Shown here: positions 48,227 to 60,073 of the stretch, in pieces
Numbering within the stretch: the stretch's first letter is position 1
Layout: every line of letters starts with the position of its first letter
Assembly: GCA_963573385.1 (NCBI GenBank)
Contig: CAUYLG010076679.1
Location: forward strand, 24,110-88,109
Direction of reading: 5' to 3'
Length of the DNA: 64,000 nucleotides
DNA from: Cacajao melanocephalus
Taxonomy: Eukaryota; Chordata; Mammalia; Primates; Pitheciidae
Notes under the pieces: generated by a model
What the model was told of the DNA's origin: nothing
What the model saw: the letters and a program-made list of their open reading frames with translations, nothing else
Databases searched by the model: none
Made by a program: the position numbers and the translations under genes

Positions 48227-51200
48227 ATAGCCGGATCAAATTCACACATACCAATATTAACCTTAAATGTAAATGGGCTAAATGACCCAGTTAAAAAACA
48301 CAGACTGGCAAATTAGATAAAGAGTCAAGACCCATCGGTGGGCTGTACTCCAGAGATCTATCTCATATGCAAAGACACACATAGGCTCAAAATAAAGGAA
48401 TGGAGGAGTATTTACCAAGTAAATAAAAAGCAGAATAAAAGCAGGGGTTGTAATCCTAGCCTCTGATAAAAAAGATTTTTAACCAACAAAATCAAAAAAG
48501 ACAAAGAGGGGCATTACGTGATGGTAAAGAAATGAATACAACAAGAAGAGCTAACTATCCTAAACATATATGCACCAATACAGGAGCACCCAGATACATA
48601 AAGCAAGTTCTTAGAGACCTAAACAGAAACTTAGACTCCCACAAAATAACAGTGGGAGACTTTAACACACAACTGTCAATATTAGACAGAATAACGAGAC
48701 AGAAAATTAACAGAGATATTCAGGACTTGAACTCAGCTCTGAACCAAGAGGACCTAATAAACATCTACACAACTCTTCACCGCAAATCAAAAAAATATAT
48801 ATTCTTCTCAGCACCATATCGCACTTATTCTAAAATTGACTGCATCACTGGAAGTAAAACACTTCTCAGCAAATGCAAAAGAACAGAAATCATAACAAAC
48901 AGTCTCTCAGACCACAGTGCAATCAAATTAGAACTCAGGATTAAGAAACTCACTCAAAACCACATAACTACATAGAAACTGAACAACCTGCTCCTGATTG
49001 ATAGCTGAGTAAATAACAAAATTAAGGCAGAAATAAAGATGTTCTTTGAAACCAATGAGAACCAAGACACAACGTGTCAGAATCTCTGGGACACATTTAA
49101 ATCAGTGTCTAGAGGGTAATTTATAGCACAAAATACCCTCAGGAGAAAGCAGGAAAGATCTAAAATCAATACCCTAACATCACAATTGAAAGAACTAGAG
49201 AAGCAAGAGCAAACAAATTCAAAAGCTAGCAGAAGACAAGAAATAACTAAGATCAGAGCAGATCTGAAGGAGACAGAGACACAAAAAACCCTTCAAAAAA
49301 TCAATGAATCCAAGAGCTAGTTTTTTTGAAAAGATCAAGAAAATAGAACACTAGCCAGAATAATAAAGAAGAAAGGAGAGAAGAATCAAATAGACAATAA
49401 AAAATGATAAAGGGGATATCATCACTGACCCTATAGAAATACAAACCACCAACAGAGAATACCATGAACACCTCTATGCCAGTGAACTAGAAAATCTAGA
49501 AGAAACAGATAAATTCCTGCACATATACACACTCCCAAGACTCAACCAGGAAGAAGTCAAATCCCTGAATAGACTAATAACACGTTCTGAAATTGAGGTA
49601 GTAATTAATAGCCTACCAATCAAAAAAAGGCCAGGACCAGACTGATTTGCAGCCAAACTCTACCAGAGGTAGAAAGAGGAGCTGATACCATTTCTTCCAA
49701 AACTATTCCAAACAATAGAACAAGCAGGACTCCTCCCTAAATCTTTTTATGAGGCCAGCATCATCCTAATACCAAAACCTGGCAGAGACTCCACTAAAAA
49801 AGAAAATTTCAGGCCAATATCCCTGATGAACATTGATGTGAAAATCCTCAGTAAAATACTGGCATACTGAACCCAGCCGCATTTCGAAAAACTTATCCAC
49901 CACGATCTAGTCAGCTTCATCCCTGGGATGCAAGGCTGGTTCAATATATGCAAATCAACAAACGCAATCCATCACACAAACAGAACCAATGGAAAAAAAC
50001 ACATGATCATCTCAATAGATGCAGAAAGGGCCTTTGAAAAAAAATTCATCACCCTTCATGCTAAAAACTCTCAATAAACTAGGTATTGTTGGAACATATC
50101 TCAAAATAATAAGAGCTATTTATTACAAACCCACAGCCAATATCATACTGAATGGGCAAAAGCAGGAAGCATTCCCTTTGATGACAAGCACAAGACAAGG
50201 ATGTCGTTTCTCACCTCTCCTATTCAATACAGTAATGTAAGTTCTAGCCAATACATTCGAGCAAGAGAAATAAATAAAGGGTATTCACATAGGAAGAGAG
50301 GAAGTGAAATTGTCTGTTTGCAGATGGCCTGTTTGTATATTTAGAAAACCCCATTGTATCAGCCCCAAATCTCCTTAAGCTGATAGGCAATTTCAGCAAA
50401 CTCTCAGGATACAAAATCAATGTGCAAAAATCACAAGAATTCCCATACACCAATAACAGACAGAGAAGCAAATAATGAGTGAACTCCCATTCACAATTGC
50501 TACAAAGAGAATAAAATACCTAGGAATACAACTTACAAGGGATGTGAAGGAGATCTTTAAGGAGAACTACAAACCACTACTCAAGGAAATAAGAGAGGAC
50601 ACAGACAGATGGAAAAACACTCCATGCTCATGGTTAGGAAGAAACAATATTGTGAAAATGGCCATACTGCCCAAAGAAATTTATAGATTCAATGCTATCC
50701 CCACCAAACTACCATTGACTTTCTTCACAGAATTTTAAAAAATACTTTAAATTTCACATGGAACCAAAAAAGAGCCCATATAGCCAAGAAAATCCTAAGC
50801 AAAAAGAACAAAGATGGAGGCATCATGCTACCTGGCTTCAAACTATACTACAAGGCTACAGTAACCAAAACAGCATGGTACTGGTACCAAAAGAGATATA
50901 GAGACCAATGGACCAGAACAGAGGCTTCTGAAGTAATGACACACATCTACAACCATCTGATCTTTGACAAACCTGATAAAAACAAGCAATGGGGAAAGGA
51001 TTTCCTATTTAATAAATGGTATTGGGAAAAGTGGCTAGCCATATGCAGAAACTGAAACTAGACCCCTTCCTTACACCTTATACAAAAATTAACTCAAGAT
51101 GGATTAAAGACTTAAATGTAAGACCTAAAACCATAAAAGCCTTAGAAGAAAACCTAGGAAATACCATTCAGGACGTAGGCATGGACAAAGATTTCATGAC

Positions 51201-52033
51201 TAAAATACCAAAAGCAATGGCAACAAAAGCCAAAATAGACAAATGAGATCTAATTACACTAAAGAGCTTCTGCATTGCAAAAGAAACAATCCCCAGAGTG
51301 AACAGGAAACCTACAGAATGGGAGAAAATTTTTGCCGTCTATCCATCTGACAAAGGGCTAATATCCAAATTCTACAAGGAACTTAAACAAATATACAAGA
51401 AAAAAAACAACCCCAGCCAAGAGTGGGTGAAAGATATGAACAGACACATAAAAGAAGACATTTATGTGGCCAACAACATATGAAAAAATGCTCTTCATCA
51501 CTGATCATTCAAGAAATGCACATCAAAACCACATTGAGATACCATCTCATGTCAGGTAGAATGGCAATCATTTAATGTCAGGAAACAACAGATCCTGGAG
51601 AGGATGTGGAAAAACGGGAATGCTTTCACACTGTTGGTGGGAGTGTAGATTAGTTCACCCATTGTGGAAGACAGTGTGGAAATTCCTCAAGGATCTAGAA
51701 CCAGAAATAGCATTTGATCTAGCGATCCCATTACTGGGTATATACCCAAAGGATTATAAATCATTCCACCATAAAGATACATGCACATGTATGTTTATTG
51801 TAGCACTATTTATAATATCAAAGACTTGGAACAAACTTAAATGCCCATCAATGATAGAATGGATAAAGAAAATGTGTCACATGTACACCATAGAATACTA
51901 TGTAGCCATAAAAAAGGATGAATTCATGTCCTTTGCAGGGACATGGATGAAGCTGGAAACCATCATTCTCAGCAAACTAACAGAAGAAGAGAAAAAAAAA
52001 ACACTGCATGTTCTCATTCATAAGCGGGGGCCA
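48227..52033 (+). pseudogene. L1 ORF2 pseudogene (endonuclease-RT)
   Basis: ORF2p nicks DNA and reverse transcribes L1 RNA. The start codon is lost (ATA at 48227-48229 where ATG is expected). The endonuclease half is partly open at 48532-48975 with the GDFNT motif and SDHSAIKLEL. The RT region (49400-50720) has many stops. At the catalytic motif, 50317-50328 reads FADG instead of FADD, so the second aspartate is gone, and a 2-bp loss just upstream breaks the frame. Open pieces at 50475-50738, 50825-51055 and 51016-51246 are the thumb/linker. The cysteine-rich end lies in 51575-52108 (SHCWWECRLVHPLWKT). Dead by several independent lesions. Confidence 0.96.
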
Positions 52034-52274
52034 AACCATGAGAACATATGGACACAGGGAGGGGAACATTACACACCGGGGCCTGTTGGGGGTGGGGGGA
52101 CTAGGTAAGGGATAGCATTAGGATAAATACCTAATGTAGATGACAGGCTGATGGGTGCAGCAAACCACCACAGCATGTGTATACCTGTGTAACAAACCTG
52201 CATGTTCTGCACATGTATCCCAGAACTTAAAGCCTATATATACAAAAAAAAAAAAAAAAAAAAGAAATAAAAAA
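52034..52274 (+). other. L1 3' UTR and poly-A tail
   Basis: ACATATGGACACAGGGAGGG, CACACCGGGGCCTGTTGGG and GGTGGGGGGACTAGG (G-rich tract), ATACCTAATGTAGATGACAG, TGTATACCTGTGTAACAAAC and CCCAGAACTTAAAGCC precede a tail of about 20 A and a mixed A-rich end. The G-rich tract at 52078-52104 has four or more G-runs, as in most L1 3' UTRs. Confidence 0.94.
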
Positions 52275-52290
52275 AGAAAAGTCTCTGAAG

Positions 52291-52650
52291 ATGCTGAGAG
52301 GAGAAAGAAAAAAAGTAAGGTGGAGAGAACAAAGACAACATAAACAGTTACAATTATATAGGCAAGAAATTAGGGTGCAAATAAAAGAATGACAATGGGT
52401 ATAGAAAGTAAGGGAACCAAGCAAAGGTAACATATGGGGCACTTGGTGAGTAGGGGTTGAGTCCATAGGAGGTATCTAAGAAGATCCTAGGTTTCTGACG
52501 TGGACAGTTGGTGCTATTTCAAAAGACAGGGGATACAGGAAGAGGAGCAGGTTTGAAAAAGTGAGTTATGTTTTAAACTTGTTTGGGTCAAGCCCCTATT
52601 GGCATTCAAACAGAAAATGTATTTGGATAGTTTCTAGCATTGGCCAAGTG
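52291..52650 (+). repeat. Ancient interspersed repeat, 3' half
   Basis: AGATCCTAGGTTTCTGAC, a GACAGTTGGTGCTATT block, GGAAGAGGAGCAGGTTTG and GAGTTATGTTTTAAAC continue the repeat interrupted at 46298. Together the halves show the L1 insertion removed little or nothing. Confidence 0.58.
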
Positions 52651-52670
52651 GTACAATTAACAATAACTCA

Positions 52671-52741
52671 TTGAGATTTCATGCATTTGGGTAGTATCAC
52701 CCAAAGTGAAAAGAAAGAAATACCTAAAAATGAAATCTCAA
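52671..52741. repeat. Inverted repeat, 71-nt hairpin
   Basis: TTGAGATTTCAT at 52671-52682 pairs perfectly with ATGAAATCTCAA at 52730-52741. The pairing continues imperfectly inward (TTTGGGTA against TACCTAAA) to a 27-nt loop. Size is microRNA-precursor-like, but there is no other evidence for one. Confidence 0.75.
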
Positions 52742-55435
52742 CGAACATCAACATTTAAACAAAGAAAAGAGAAAGAGGAACCCTAAATGATAAATGAGAA
52801 GGCACAAACAGAAGGTAAGAGCAGACCAGGAGAGTGTAACAGAGTATTATCAGAAAAATAAATAGAGGAGCAATTATGAAGATGAATGATGTGTCTAATC
52901 AACAGTGTCAGAGCCCACAGAGAGATGAAGCAAGTGAAGATTAAAACTATTTCTCGCTGACATATTTTTAATCATTTGCTTAGTTTATATAAAATACTTA
53001 TATGTGTCTTACTCAAATGTTGAGATTGGCTTTAATTTGGTATGTATAAATGGTTTTTATGACAAAAGAGGAAACTGGTTTTATTACTTTTCTCAACTCA
53101 CCATAATCTGGAAGATGCTGTCATCACAAATGCTTAGTATTCCAGTGTCGGTATGTGAGAAATCACATGATAATCCTAATTCCTGGTTCCCATGTATTAA
53201 TGTATTAAAAAAAGGTCTCTGGAGATGCTGAGGAGAGGACTTACATTGTTTGAAACTTTCTAACACTAGGATTTCCTCCCCTCCCACTTTTTAAATAACC
53301 CCACTTCAGTTGGACATGGAGTTAGGAAATCTGCACCGCAGACCTGAAGATGTAACTAACTAGTTGTGTGTACTAGGGAAATCATTTACTTTCTTAGGAC
53401 ATTTTTGTTCATGTATATATTTATGAAATTGAGTCATTGAAAATAAATGAATTGAATGTCTGGAAGAACTAAGCCATGCTTTTAATCGAACTGCTATACT
53501 AAACTTTCACCAAGCACACATATCCTTTCTTAAAATTACTCTTGATGGAAATGGGCCCTTTTGCCAATCCCTTTCACACTGCGCATCCTCTAGGTATTGT
53601 TTCATCTTTGCTTAACTTTTCTCCTTGTTTTATGTGTTAGCTGTAACTCCTTTTTCCTCTTTAATTCCAAAATATACTTTAAAACCTCTATTAAAGCATA
53701 TATTACATTTACCCTAATTACGAGATGATGTGGTCATTGAGGCACAAACTTTAATTATATTTTAATGTGTATCCCAAACATATAGCATATGTCTGATACA
53801 AACTAAAAACACACTTACTGGTGTTTAGTGAATGTATAGGAATTATTCAGGCAAAGGAGTCAGATGTATCGTGGTGTCTTTCAATAAGGTGGGAGGGAGA
53901 TGCCTAGCTCAATTTGCCTGAAACACTGAATGAAACCGAAAGTCGATAGATCTGTCATTGTATAGAGAGTGGTGAGAGCTCTTGTGGCTCAAGACTTTAT
54001 AAATGGTTTCCAAAGAAGCTTCTTTTGGAAGTCTTATTTAATTAAGTGGTATGGTGGCATCACCGACAATGAGATCCTGGAGGGCAGCCAATCTACTCAC
54101 TTTGAAGCAACACATATTGCAGTATAACTCTTCTGGGTAGAATAAACTGGGAGATGGATGATTACGGAATACCTAAACAACTGCAGGCTGATAGGCTCAA
54201 AGGCAGCAGGAGGGATGTTTTATTAAGTGCCCAATTACAAACAGGGCAGAACCTCTGTGCACACAAAAAAGCAATGGTAGAAAGCTGACTTACTGAAAGA
54301 GAATCGGAAAGGCACCAAAGTCCAAATCTCAAAATGAGATCTGTCAGGCTGAGCAAAGTCAGTCTTGCCATGCATGTGATATTTTTAGATCACCCATATC
54401 CTGATGAGTTTTAAGGGACTATAGCTTACATTTTCATATACTGCTATTTTCTTTTGTTTTCAGCCAAATTTGCTATAATCTTTTTCAGGGAATATAATTT
54501 GTTAGACCTTTGAAAGAGTAAGCTGGGATACATGCCATTTCCCTGTGCAAGATGCCATTTGAAAAATAGTTTGGACATGGAGAAGATAAGATCATCAGGC
54601 ACATTTTGATAGAGTTTGAAGATACCATTATTCTCAAAATCTGGAGGAGAGGCATCTTTTTACACCATATGCACTGTTGTGCTTGTATCAAGCTGCTTAA
54701 TAAATGTTTAAGGATGACAGTTTATTGATCTTTTTTCTAACCAATCATATAAATGGGTAATAAACTTTATCTACAGTGTTACTTTCAAATAAACAATGGC
54801 ATACTGAATAGATATGCAATATGAGATGTAAAATATAAAATAGATGAAAAACAATTTATTAACTTCTATTATTGATTCTTTCATCAAATAAAATTTTATT
54901 TGCCAATAAAATGAAGTAACCTGACCTCATCTCTTCTGATAGCTAATTCTCATATATCTCAGGCATAGTTCAGCTTTAACTGAAAATCTATTTATAGGTA
55001 CCTAGTTCTTTGGATACTTGTGACTACATATCGCAATCTTAGCTCCCGCTTATTGAAGGTATTCCAGTTAATCAAAATATTACTTAATCTTCCTTTTAGA
55101 GGGAATTTGTAATTACGATAAAGGAAGTTTCTATAAAAATCTTTAAAACATCAATCAAATTATTTAACACAGCTTAAGCATCTATCATAGGCAAAATATA
55201 AGACTATCGGAATATATAGCCTCAACAATTAGTAGAGAAGAGAATGTTGGAGAGATCAATAACTATGATATAGGATATGATAAAATATATGTGATAAGGG
55301 GTACAATATTGTACTAAATGAAGAAAATATAGTCAAATTGCAGAGATTATTAAAAGTAGTATATTTAGACATGAGGTAATCATTATTGGTTGAGCAACCT
55401 TTTTTGAAATCAATGCCAAGCTTCTGTATTAAAAT
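52742..55435. other. Low-repeat sequence, no gene seen
   Basis: Mixed and AT-rich non-coding DNA. 53600-53840 is faintly L2-like. 54120-54400 is more balanced in composition. No splice-consistent frame. Confidence 0.5.
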
Positions 55436-55497
55436 ACAGATAAAATATGAGGCTTATTTTTATCATACAGACAAAATATGAGGCTTACTTTCATCTA
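55436..55497. repeat. Tandem duplication of 31 bp
   Basis: Units 55436-55466 and 55467-55497 both read ACAGA-AAAATATGAGGCTTA and differ at about five positions. A local duplication, old enough to have drifted. Confidence 0.9.
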
Positions 55498-57842
55498 TCA
55501 GAGATGAATTTATCTTATAAGGTCCATTTTAATAAACAGAATTTCTGTTAAATAGTCTTGATGCTCTAGAAACCCAAAACACAGTAGACAAGTGCCCTGT
55601 TTAGCAAACAAAATGTATTAAATATTACTTAGTCTGCGCATGACTCTAATTTCCAGCATATTAACTCTGTCCCATATACAAGTAGTTTATAGAAAAAAAA
55701 TATAAAGAAGATACCATTTAACACTGGAAGTAGCAAATACGTGAAATTTAATAACTTAAGACTGGATATTAATGGAGAATATTTAAAGGAACTTAATCCA
55801 ATTTACTAGAACAACGTATGCAGACACACGGCAGTAGAGTGAGATTTAGTTCAAGAATCACTGCTTATCATTATCTCCTATTTTGGTGTATCTTAAACCA
55901 GTGCAACAGCCCTTTCATTCTAAGTTTCCACATAAGTTTGGCACTAAAAATTAAACAGAGAACATTTGTTTTTTGTTATTTTCAAAGAATGGTGATAATT
56001 CTACCTCTTCCTAAGAGCTACTTAGCTGCAAAAAAAAAAAAAAAAAAAAAAAAAAGACCATTTCAGACCAAGGAAATAATAATTACCATTTCTAATCTCT
56101 TGACAGCCTTGCGTGTGACAAAAGTGACTGGGAGTACTCACTCGCTAAGTGCAAGGTAGGAGGTTCTTATACCTGTCTGCACCCAGGCTATGCTACAAGA
56201 CAACCCAAGATCTTGCAGTGATCTGGAAAATGTATTCAATAAGCCGGCTATTTTTCATTGTGATATAAAATATTCAGAAATTTCAAAAGGTCTCCAAATT
56301 AAGACAGTTTTTCTAAGTGTGAACCCTTGACTTCCCATCTCAGAATCATTCGGAGGACTTACTAATTTCTAGGTTCCATCTCATTTCTACTAAATCAGGT
56401 ACTCTAAAGGTACAGACTAGGAAACTGACATTTATTTTCTTCATACGTTTAAGAATTACTTATTTAAGTTGGGAGATGTTCCATGGAAAAATTAAAAACA
56501 CAGAAAGTAATTGAAAAATTCAAATAGTGCGATAGTCAAAGATCTGATTAGTTATATGCCAATAACAACCAGGTAACGCTTCTTTAGGATATGCTATATT
56601 TACAGCATTTTTCATATAGAAATGACTGCCTACCTACATTACAGATAAACCAAATTGAAAAGGGACCCACAGAATAACTTACACTTATGAAATAGAGGCT
56701 CTACCAGAATAAAGAAACATAGTAGAAAATTTCTACACATAAACATGGTAAATTATTACATCAGAGCCTTGGAGCCTATGCAGATGAAAAGAAAATATAG
56801 TCATAATTTAATACTGCACACAAACTGCCTTCTGAGACAGCCAGAGCTTGCCCGCCAGACACTCCCTCTCTCTCAGTATATTACTTTTATATTCATTCTG
56901 AGGACATGGTCTCATAGACGTGGCAATATGACTGTTAATTCCTAAGATTTTCTGGTTTATTCATAAAAAGTATGTGGAGCACCATATTGGAAAACTTACA
57001 GTGTTTACAAGCCACTTTTTAAAATTAAGATTTTCAAAGCATTTCAGACTATGCAGGAATAAATTTTCCTCACTATATTTTGAGAAACAAGAAATGTGAA
57101 CAGGTGAACATGTCATCATCTCACAACATTTCAGCAAAGTCACACTAGGTAAATGCTTTCCAGACAATGGAAGTTTAATGAGAGCCTGTGCACATCAACT
57201 CATCCTCAAGTAAGATCTAAAAACAAGGTTATGTGATGCACTCAAGTGACTAGTTTTAAGGATCAAAGATAATACATTCACCCTGAAGTTTCAAATAGAA
57301 CTGGCATACATAAATAGATATTTTATTATTTGATAAAGAGTCAAGAGGAAAACAGCAACAACATGGAGGGTGTGAAAGATTTTATAATTAAAAAAAAGGA
57401 AAGTTGTATAGGATAAACATGTGATAGAAAAGGTTCTACTATAGGTAAAAGAAACTTTTAGATTGTATATGCTTTGTGCTCTCAACAAAATATAGAAAAT
57501 AATACAGCCTAAAATAAGGCACAAGACTCAGATTAAAACGGAGTTGTCAGAAATAATATATGCAGGAAATAATAATAATGCAGGAAAACCAAAAGCAGAA
57601 AGAATTAAAACTCTATATTGGCCATATTAAGAGGAAATATCTTTATCAGGGTAAATTAAAGAAAGAAAAATTTAGTAAATATCTAAGGAAATAGGGGAAA
57701 AATCTTTAGAAATGCATTTGTGGAATATAAACACACTCCACTTAGTCTTTGAGATATCAATTACATCAAATATACAAAAAGGAAAAGATTAATGGAAGGT
57801 ATAATATGAGGTCTTTTACTTTGCCGAGTTATTTTTGAGATG
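55498..57842. other. Low-repeat AT-rich sequence with A26 run
   Basis: A 26-nt A homopolymer lies at 56030-56055 with no attached Alu or L1 and no TSD that I can see. The rest is unclassified, with no gene. Confidence 0.5.
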
Positions 57843-58470
57843 TCCTAGACTAGAAGTCAGCAGCTTTCGTCTAAATCCATCATCCCACCTGTTTTTGTAC
57901 ATAAAGTTTTACTAGAACACAGCATCACCTGTTCATTTATCTATTGAATGTCTATGACTATGTACTATCATGTGTAGAGTTGAGCAGTTGTGGCACAGAC
58001 CATATGAATTACAAAGCCAGATATGAATTCACAGACCGTATGAATTACAAGGCTACATATTTACTATCTAGTCTGTATTAGTTCCTTTTCATGTTGCTGA
58101 TAAAGACATACATGAGACTGGGAAGAAAAAGAGGTTTAATTGGACTTACATTTCCACATGGCTGGGGAGGCCTCAGAATTATGGCAGGAGGCAAAAGGCA
58201 CTTCTTACATGGTGGCAGCAAAAGAAAATAAGGAAGATGCAAAAGTGGAAACCTTTAATAAAACCATCACATTTTGTGAGAATTATTCACTACAACAAGA
58301 ACAGTATGGGGGAAACTGCCCACATGATTCAAATTATCTCCTACCAGGTTCCTCCTCACAACACGTGGGAATTATGGGGAGTACAATTCAAGATGAGATT
58401 TGGATGAGGACACAGAGCTAAACCATATCATAGTCTATACAGAAAATGTTTCCTGAATGCTACCCTAGAC
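57843..58470 (-). mobile_element. hAT-Charlie-like DNA transposon with TSD, carrying an LTR
   Basis: Outer limits 57851-58462, flanked by TCCTAGAC (57843-57850) and CCCTAGAC (58463-58470), an 8-bp hAT-type duplication with one change. TTTGTACATAAAGTTTTACT, AGAACACAGCATCACC, GTAGAGTTGAGCAGTTGTG and TATTTACTATCTAGTC are the reversed terminal region of a Charlie-like element. An MST LTR (58074-58430) sits inside it. There is also an internal 36-bp tandem duplication (57994-58029 and from 58030). Confidence 0.8.
58069..58435 (-). mobile_element. MST/THE1-type solitary LTR, antisense, perfect TSD
   Basis: LTR 58074-58430 (357 bp): TGTATTAGTTCCTTTTCATG, GACATACATGAGACTGGG, GAGGTTTAATTGGACTTACA, CCACATGGCTGGGGAGGCC, CACATGATTCAAATTATCTC and GAACCATATCA-type end, all reversed MaLR. 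The 5-bp duplication TAGTC is at 58069-58073 and 58431-58435. The 93-codon frame is LTR sequence. Confidence 0.94.
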
Positions 58471-58559
58471 CATATAAAAGCATTATGAAATCAGCAGATC
58501 CCTGAGTTTTCATGGCTTGCATATGGCATTTAATATTATATACATGTGTTATAAAGGCA

Positions 58560-58740
58560 TCTAAAGTATTTGTTACTTGTTTCTCACCTTAGCCAATCAC
58601 TATGATATCATCAATGTACTGAATAAACATAACGTGTCTCCGGATGCAGATACATTTTAAATTGATTGCCACATGGAGTGGGAGAGTTAATATTGCCCTG
58701 AGATAAAACAATAAAGGTAAATAGATGTTTCTGTCAGTTA
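58560..58740 (-). pseudogene. ERV pol (reverse transcriptase) remnant
   Basis: On the minus strand, bases near 58592-58620 encode a YIDD box, the retroviral RT catalytic motif, in a hydrophobic context (QYIDDIIVIG), followed at once by a stop. The upstream minus-strand sequence (to about 58740) reads weakly RT-like with an LPQG-region-like pattern. This suggests an ERVL-type pol fragment of about 60 codons, without gag, env or LTRs next to it. Very decayed and not functional. Confidence 0.5.
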
Positions 58741-59009
58741 AAGGCAAATTACTTTAGGTAAGTATTTTTCTAATTGCTATAGAAAAAATAAATTCAAAAA
58801 TAAAAAGAACAGCTTCAATCAGAGGTAATTTTAAAATAAAGTTTATGATATGCTATTGTCATTCTTTAAGATCCATTTGTTTTCGGCACAGGACAAAATG
58901 GGCACATTTGATGAAGATGTTTGAGTAAGCACCACCATCTGTTAAGTTTTTGATGAAAATACTTCCGGGGTTCTAGGGATGTAAATAGTTTTGAGTAGAG
59001 TGTTGTGAT

Positions 59010-60030
59010 AAGATGGGTTTCCTCAGGGGACAATGGGAGCAAAATGGTGAAACAGCAATCCCCAGACCCTCCTCTTATCATGAAGACATGGATTGAACAA
59101 TATATAGATCAATTCCGTTTGTGAGAAATCTAAAACCAGTTCAGAGGCTCCTATACTCCAGGCAAACATGAGCCAGTAGGAAAATTAATGGCACTTACCA
59201 CAGTACAACCCTTTGACAGCATGAGGCAATCAGAAAACTCCCAGCTCCTGGTTTTATTGCTGAGAAGAGATAGAGAAGACTGAACTATATGTCCAACATT
59301 TTGACTTTGTGTGAGGTTGGGGGGATTATTGGCTGACAAACTAGCTAGTCTTGCCAGAATCTAGGCACTGACAGGAAAGGGCACCAGGTAGAATCCCACT
59401 GAAAACAAAGGCAATAGTTAAAACACACACACACTCACTCACCATATTCCCTTCTCCTGCCTCAGCACAGAATGAGAGAGAAAAAATGCTCAACTTCTAT
59501 CTTTAATTTCAGAAAACAAAAATTGGAGAACATGTTCAATGTTTGAGCTTTTTTAGGGACTGTTCAAGAAATTAGTTTCTCTCTCACCTGTTTCAAAGAA
59601 TTAATGGAAACCAGCATATTCTAGATGCCTAGATACTACTAAGAACAAAAGAGATCTGGCTAGTTTGCTGTTGCTCTGGAAGACCCACAGTATTGCAAAC
59701 AGAGGTCAATGCAGTTTGGTAGCCTCTCCCCCAGCTGGAAAAGAGAAGAGTAGAATGGACATCCAACATTCTGCCTTTTGGAGGAATTGTCTAAGAAACA
59801 GATTTCTGTCTTTTCCCACTCAGAGTATTGATAGAACCCAGCATACTCTAAAAGCTAAGGACCATCCAGTGCAAAAGTGAGCTAGGAGGCTTGAAGCAAC
59901 TAAAGAGAGTCTGCAATACCACAGACACCAGAGGATGCAAAATATTATAAGCTGCTAAATAAAGAAACCAGTAAATTCCTGTAATTAGGAATTTATACAC
60001 ACAAGTCCAGAGAAAATATATCTACAGAAA
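59010..60030 (+). mobile_element. L1 5' UTR-like sequence with internal repeats
   Basis: A GC-richer block with AAAATTGGAGAACATGTTC, TTCAAGAAATTAGTTTCTC, TTAATGGAAACCAGCATATT and GCTGTTGCTCTGGAAGACCC resembles the 5' UTR of older primate L1s. The segment 59516-59690 is loosely repeated at 59750-59930 (shared GGA-TGT-CAAGAAA, GAACCCAGCATACTCTA words), as in UTRs built of monomers. No ORF1 follows; a THE1 fragment interrupts at 60037. Confidence 0.5.
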
Positions 60031-60036
60031 AGGTAC

Positions 60037-60073
60037 TGTATTAGTCAATTCTCATGCTGCTATGAAGAACTGC
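60037..60073 (-). mobile_element. THE1/MST LTR end, antisense, cut by L1
   Basis: TGTATTAGTCAATTCTCATG and GCTGCTATGAAGAACTGC are the first about 37 bp of a reversed MaLR LTR. They stop where the next L1 begins. The remainder is expected beyond the window, past the L1 3' end. Confidence 0.8.

Larger units (their letters stand above)
46299..52290 (+). mobile_element. Near-full-length L1P retrotransposon with 16-bp TSD
   Basis: The insertion is 46315-52274 (5960 bp). The exact duplication AGAAAAGTCTCTGAAG lies at 46299-46314 and 52275-52290. Order: partial 5' UTR (46315-47138), ORF1 (from 47139), ORF2 (from about 48227), 3' UTR, A-tail (52243-52274). The 5' end corresponds to the middle of the 5' UTR, when compared with the L1 at 60074, so a few hundred bases of promoter are missing. 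Both ORFs are broken. Sequence type is an older L1PA or L1PB-like subfamily. It splits an ancient repeat in two. Confidence 0.96.

Noticed and set aside
55436..55497. Tandem units as a CRISPR-like or satellite array
   Set aside because: Only two directly abutting copies without spacers, in a mammalian genome; a simple local duplication.
56030..56055. A26 run as the tail of a processed pseudogene
   Set aside because: No transcript-like body upstream and no flanking direct repeat found, so it is listed only as a homopolymer.
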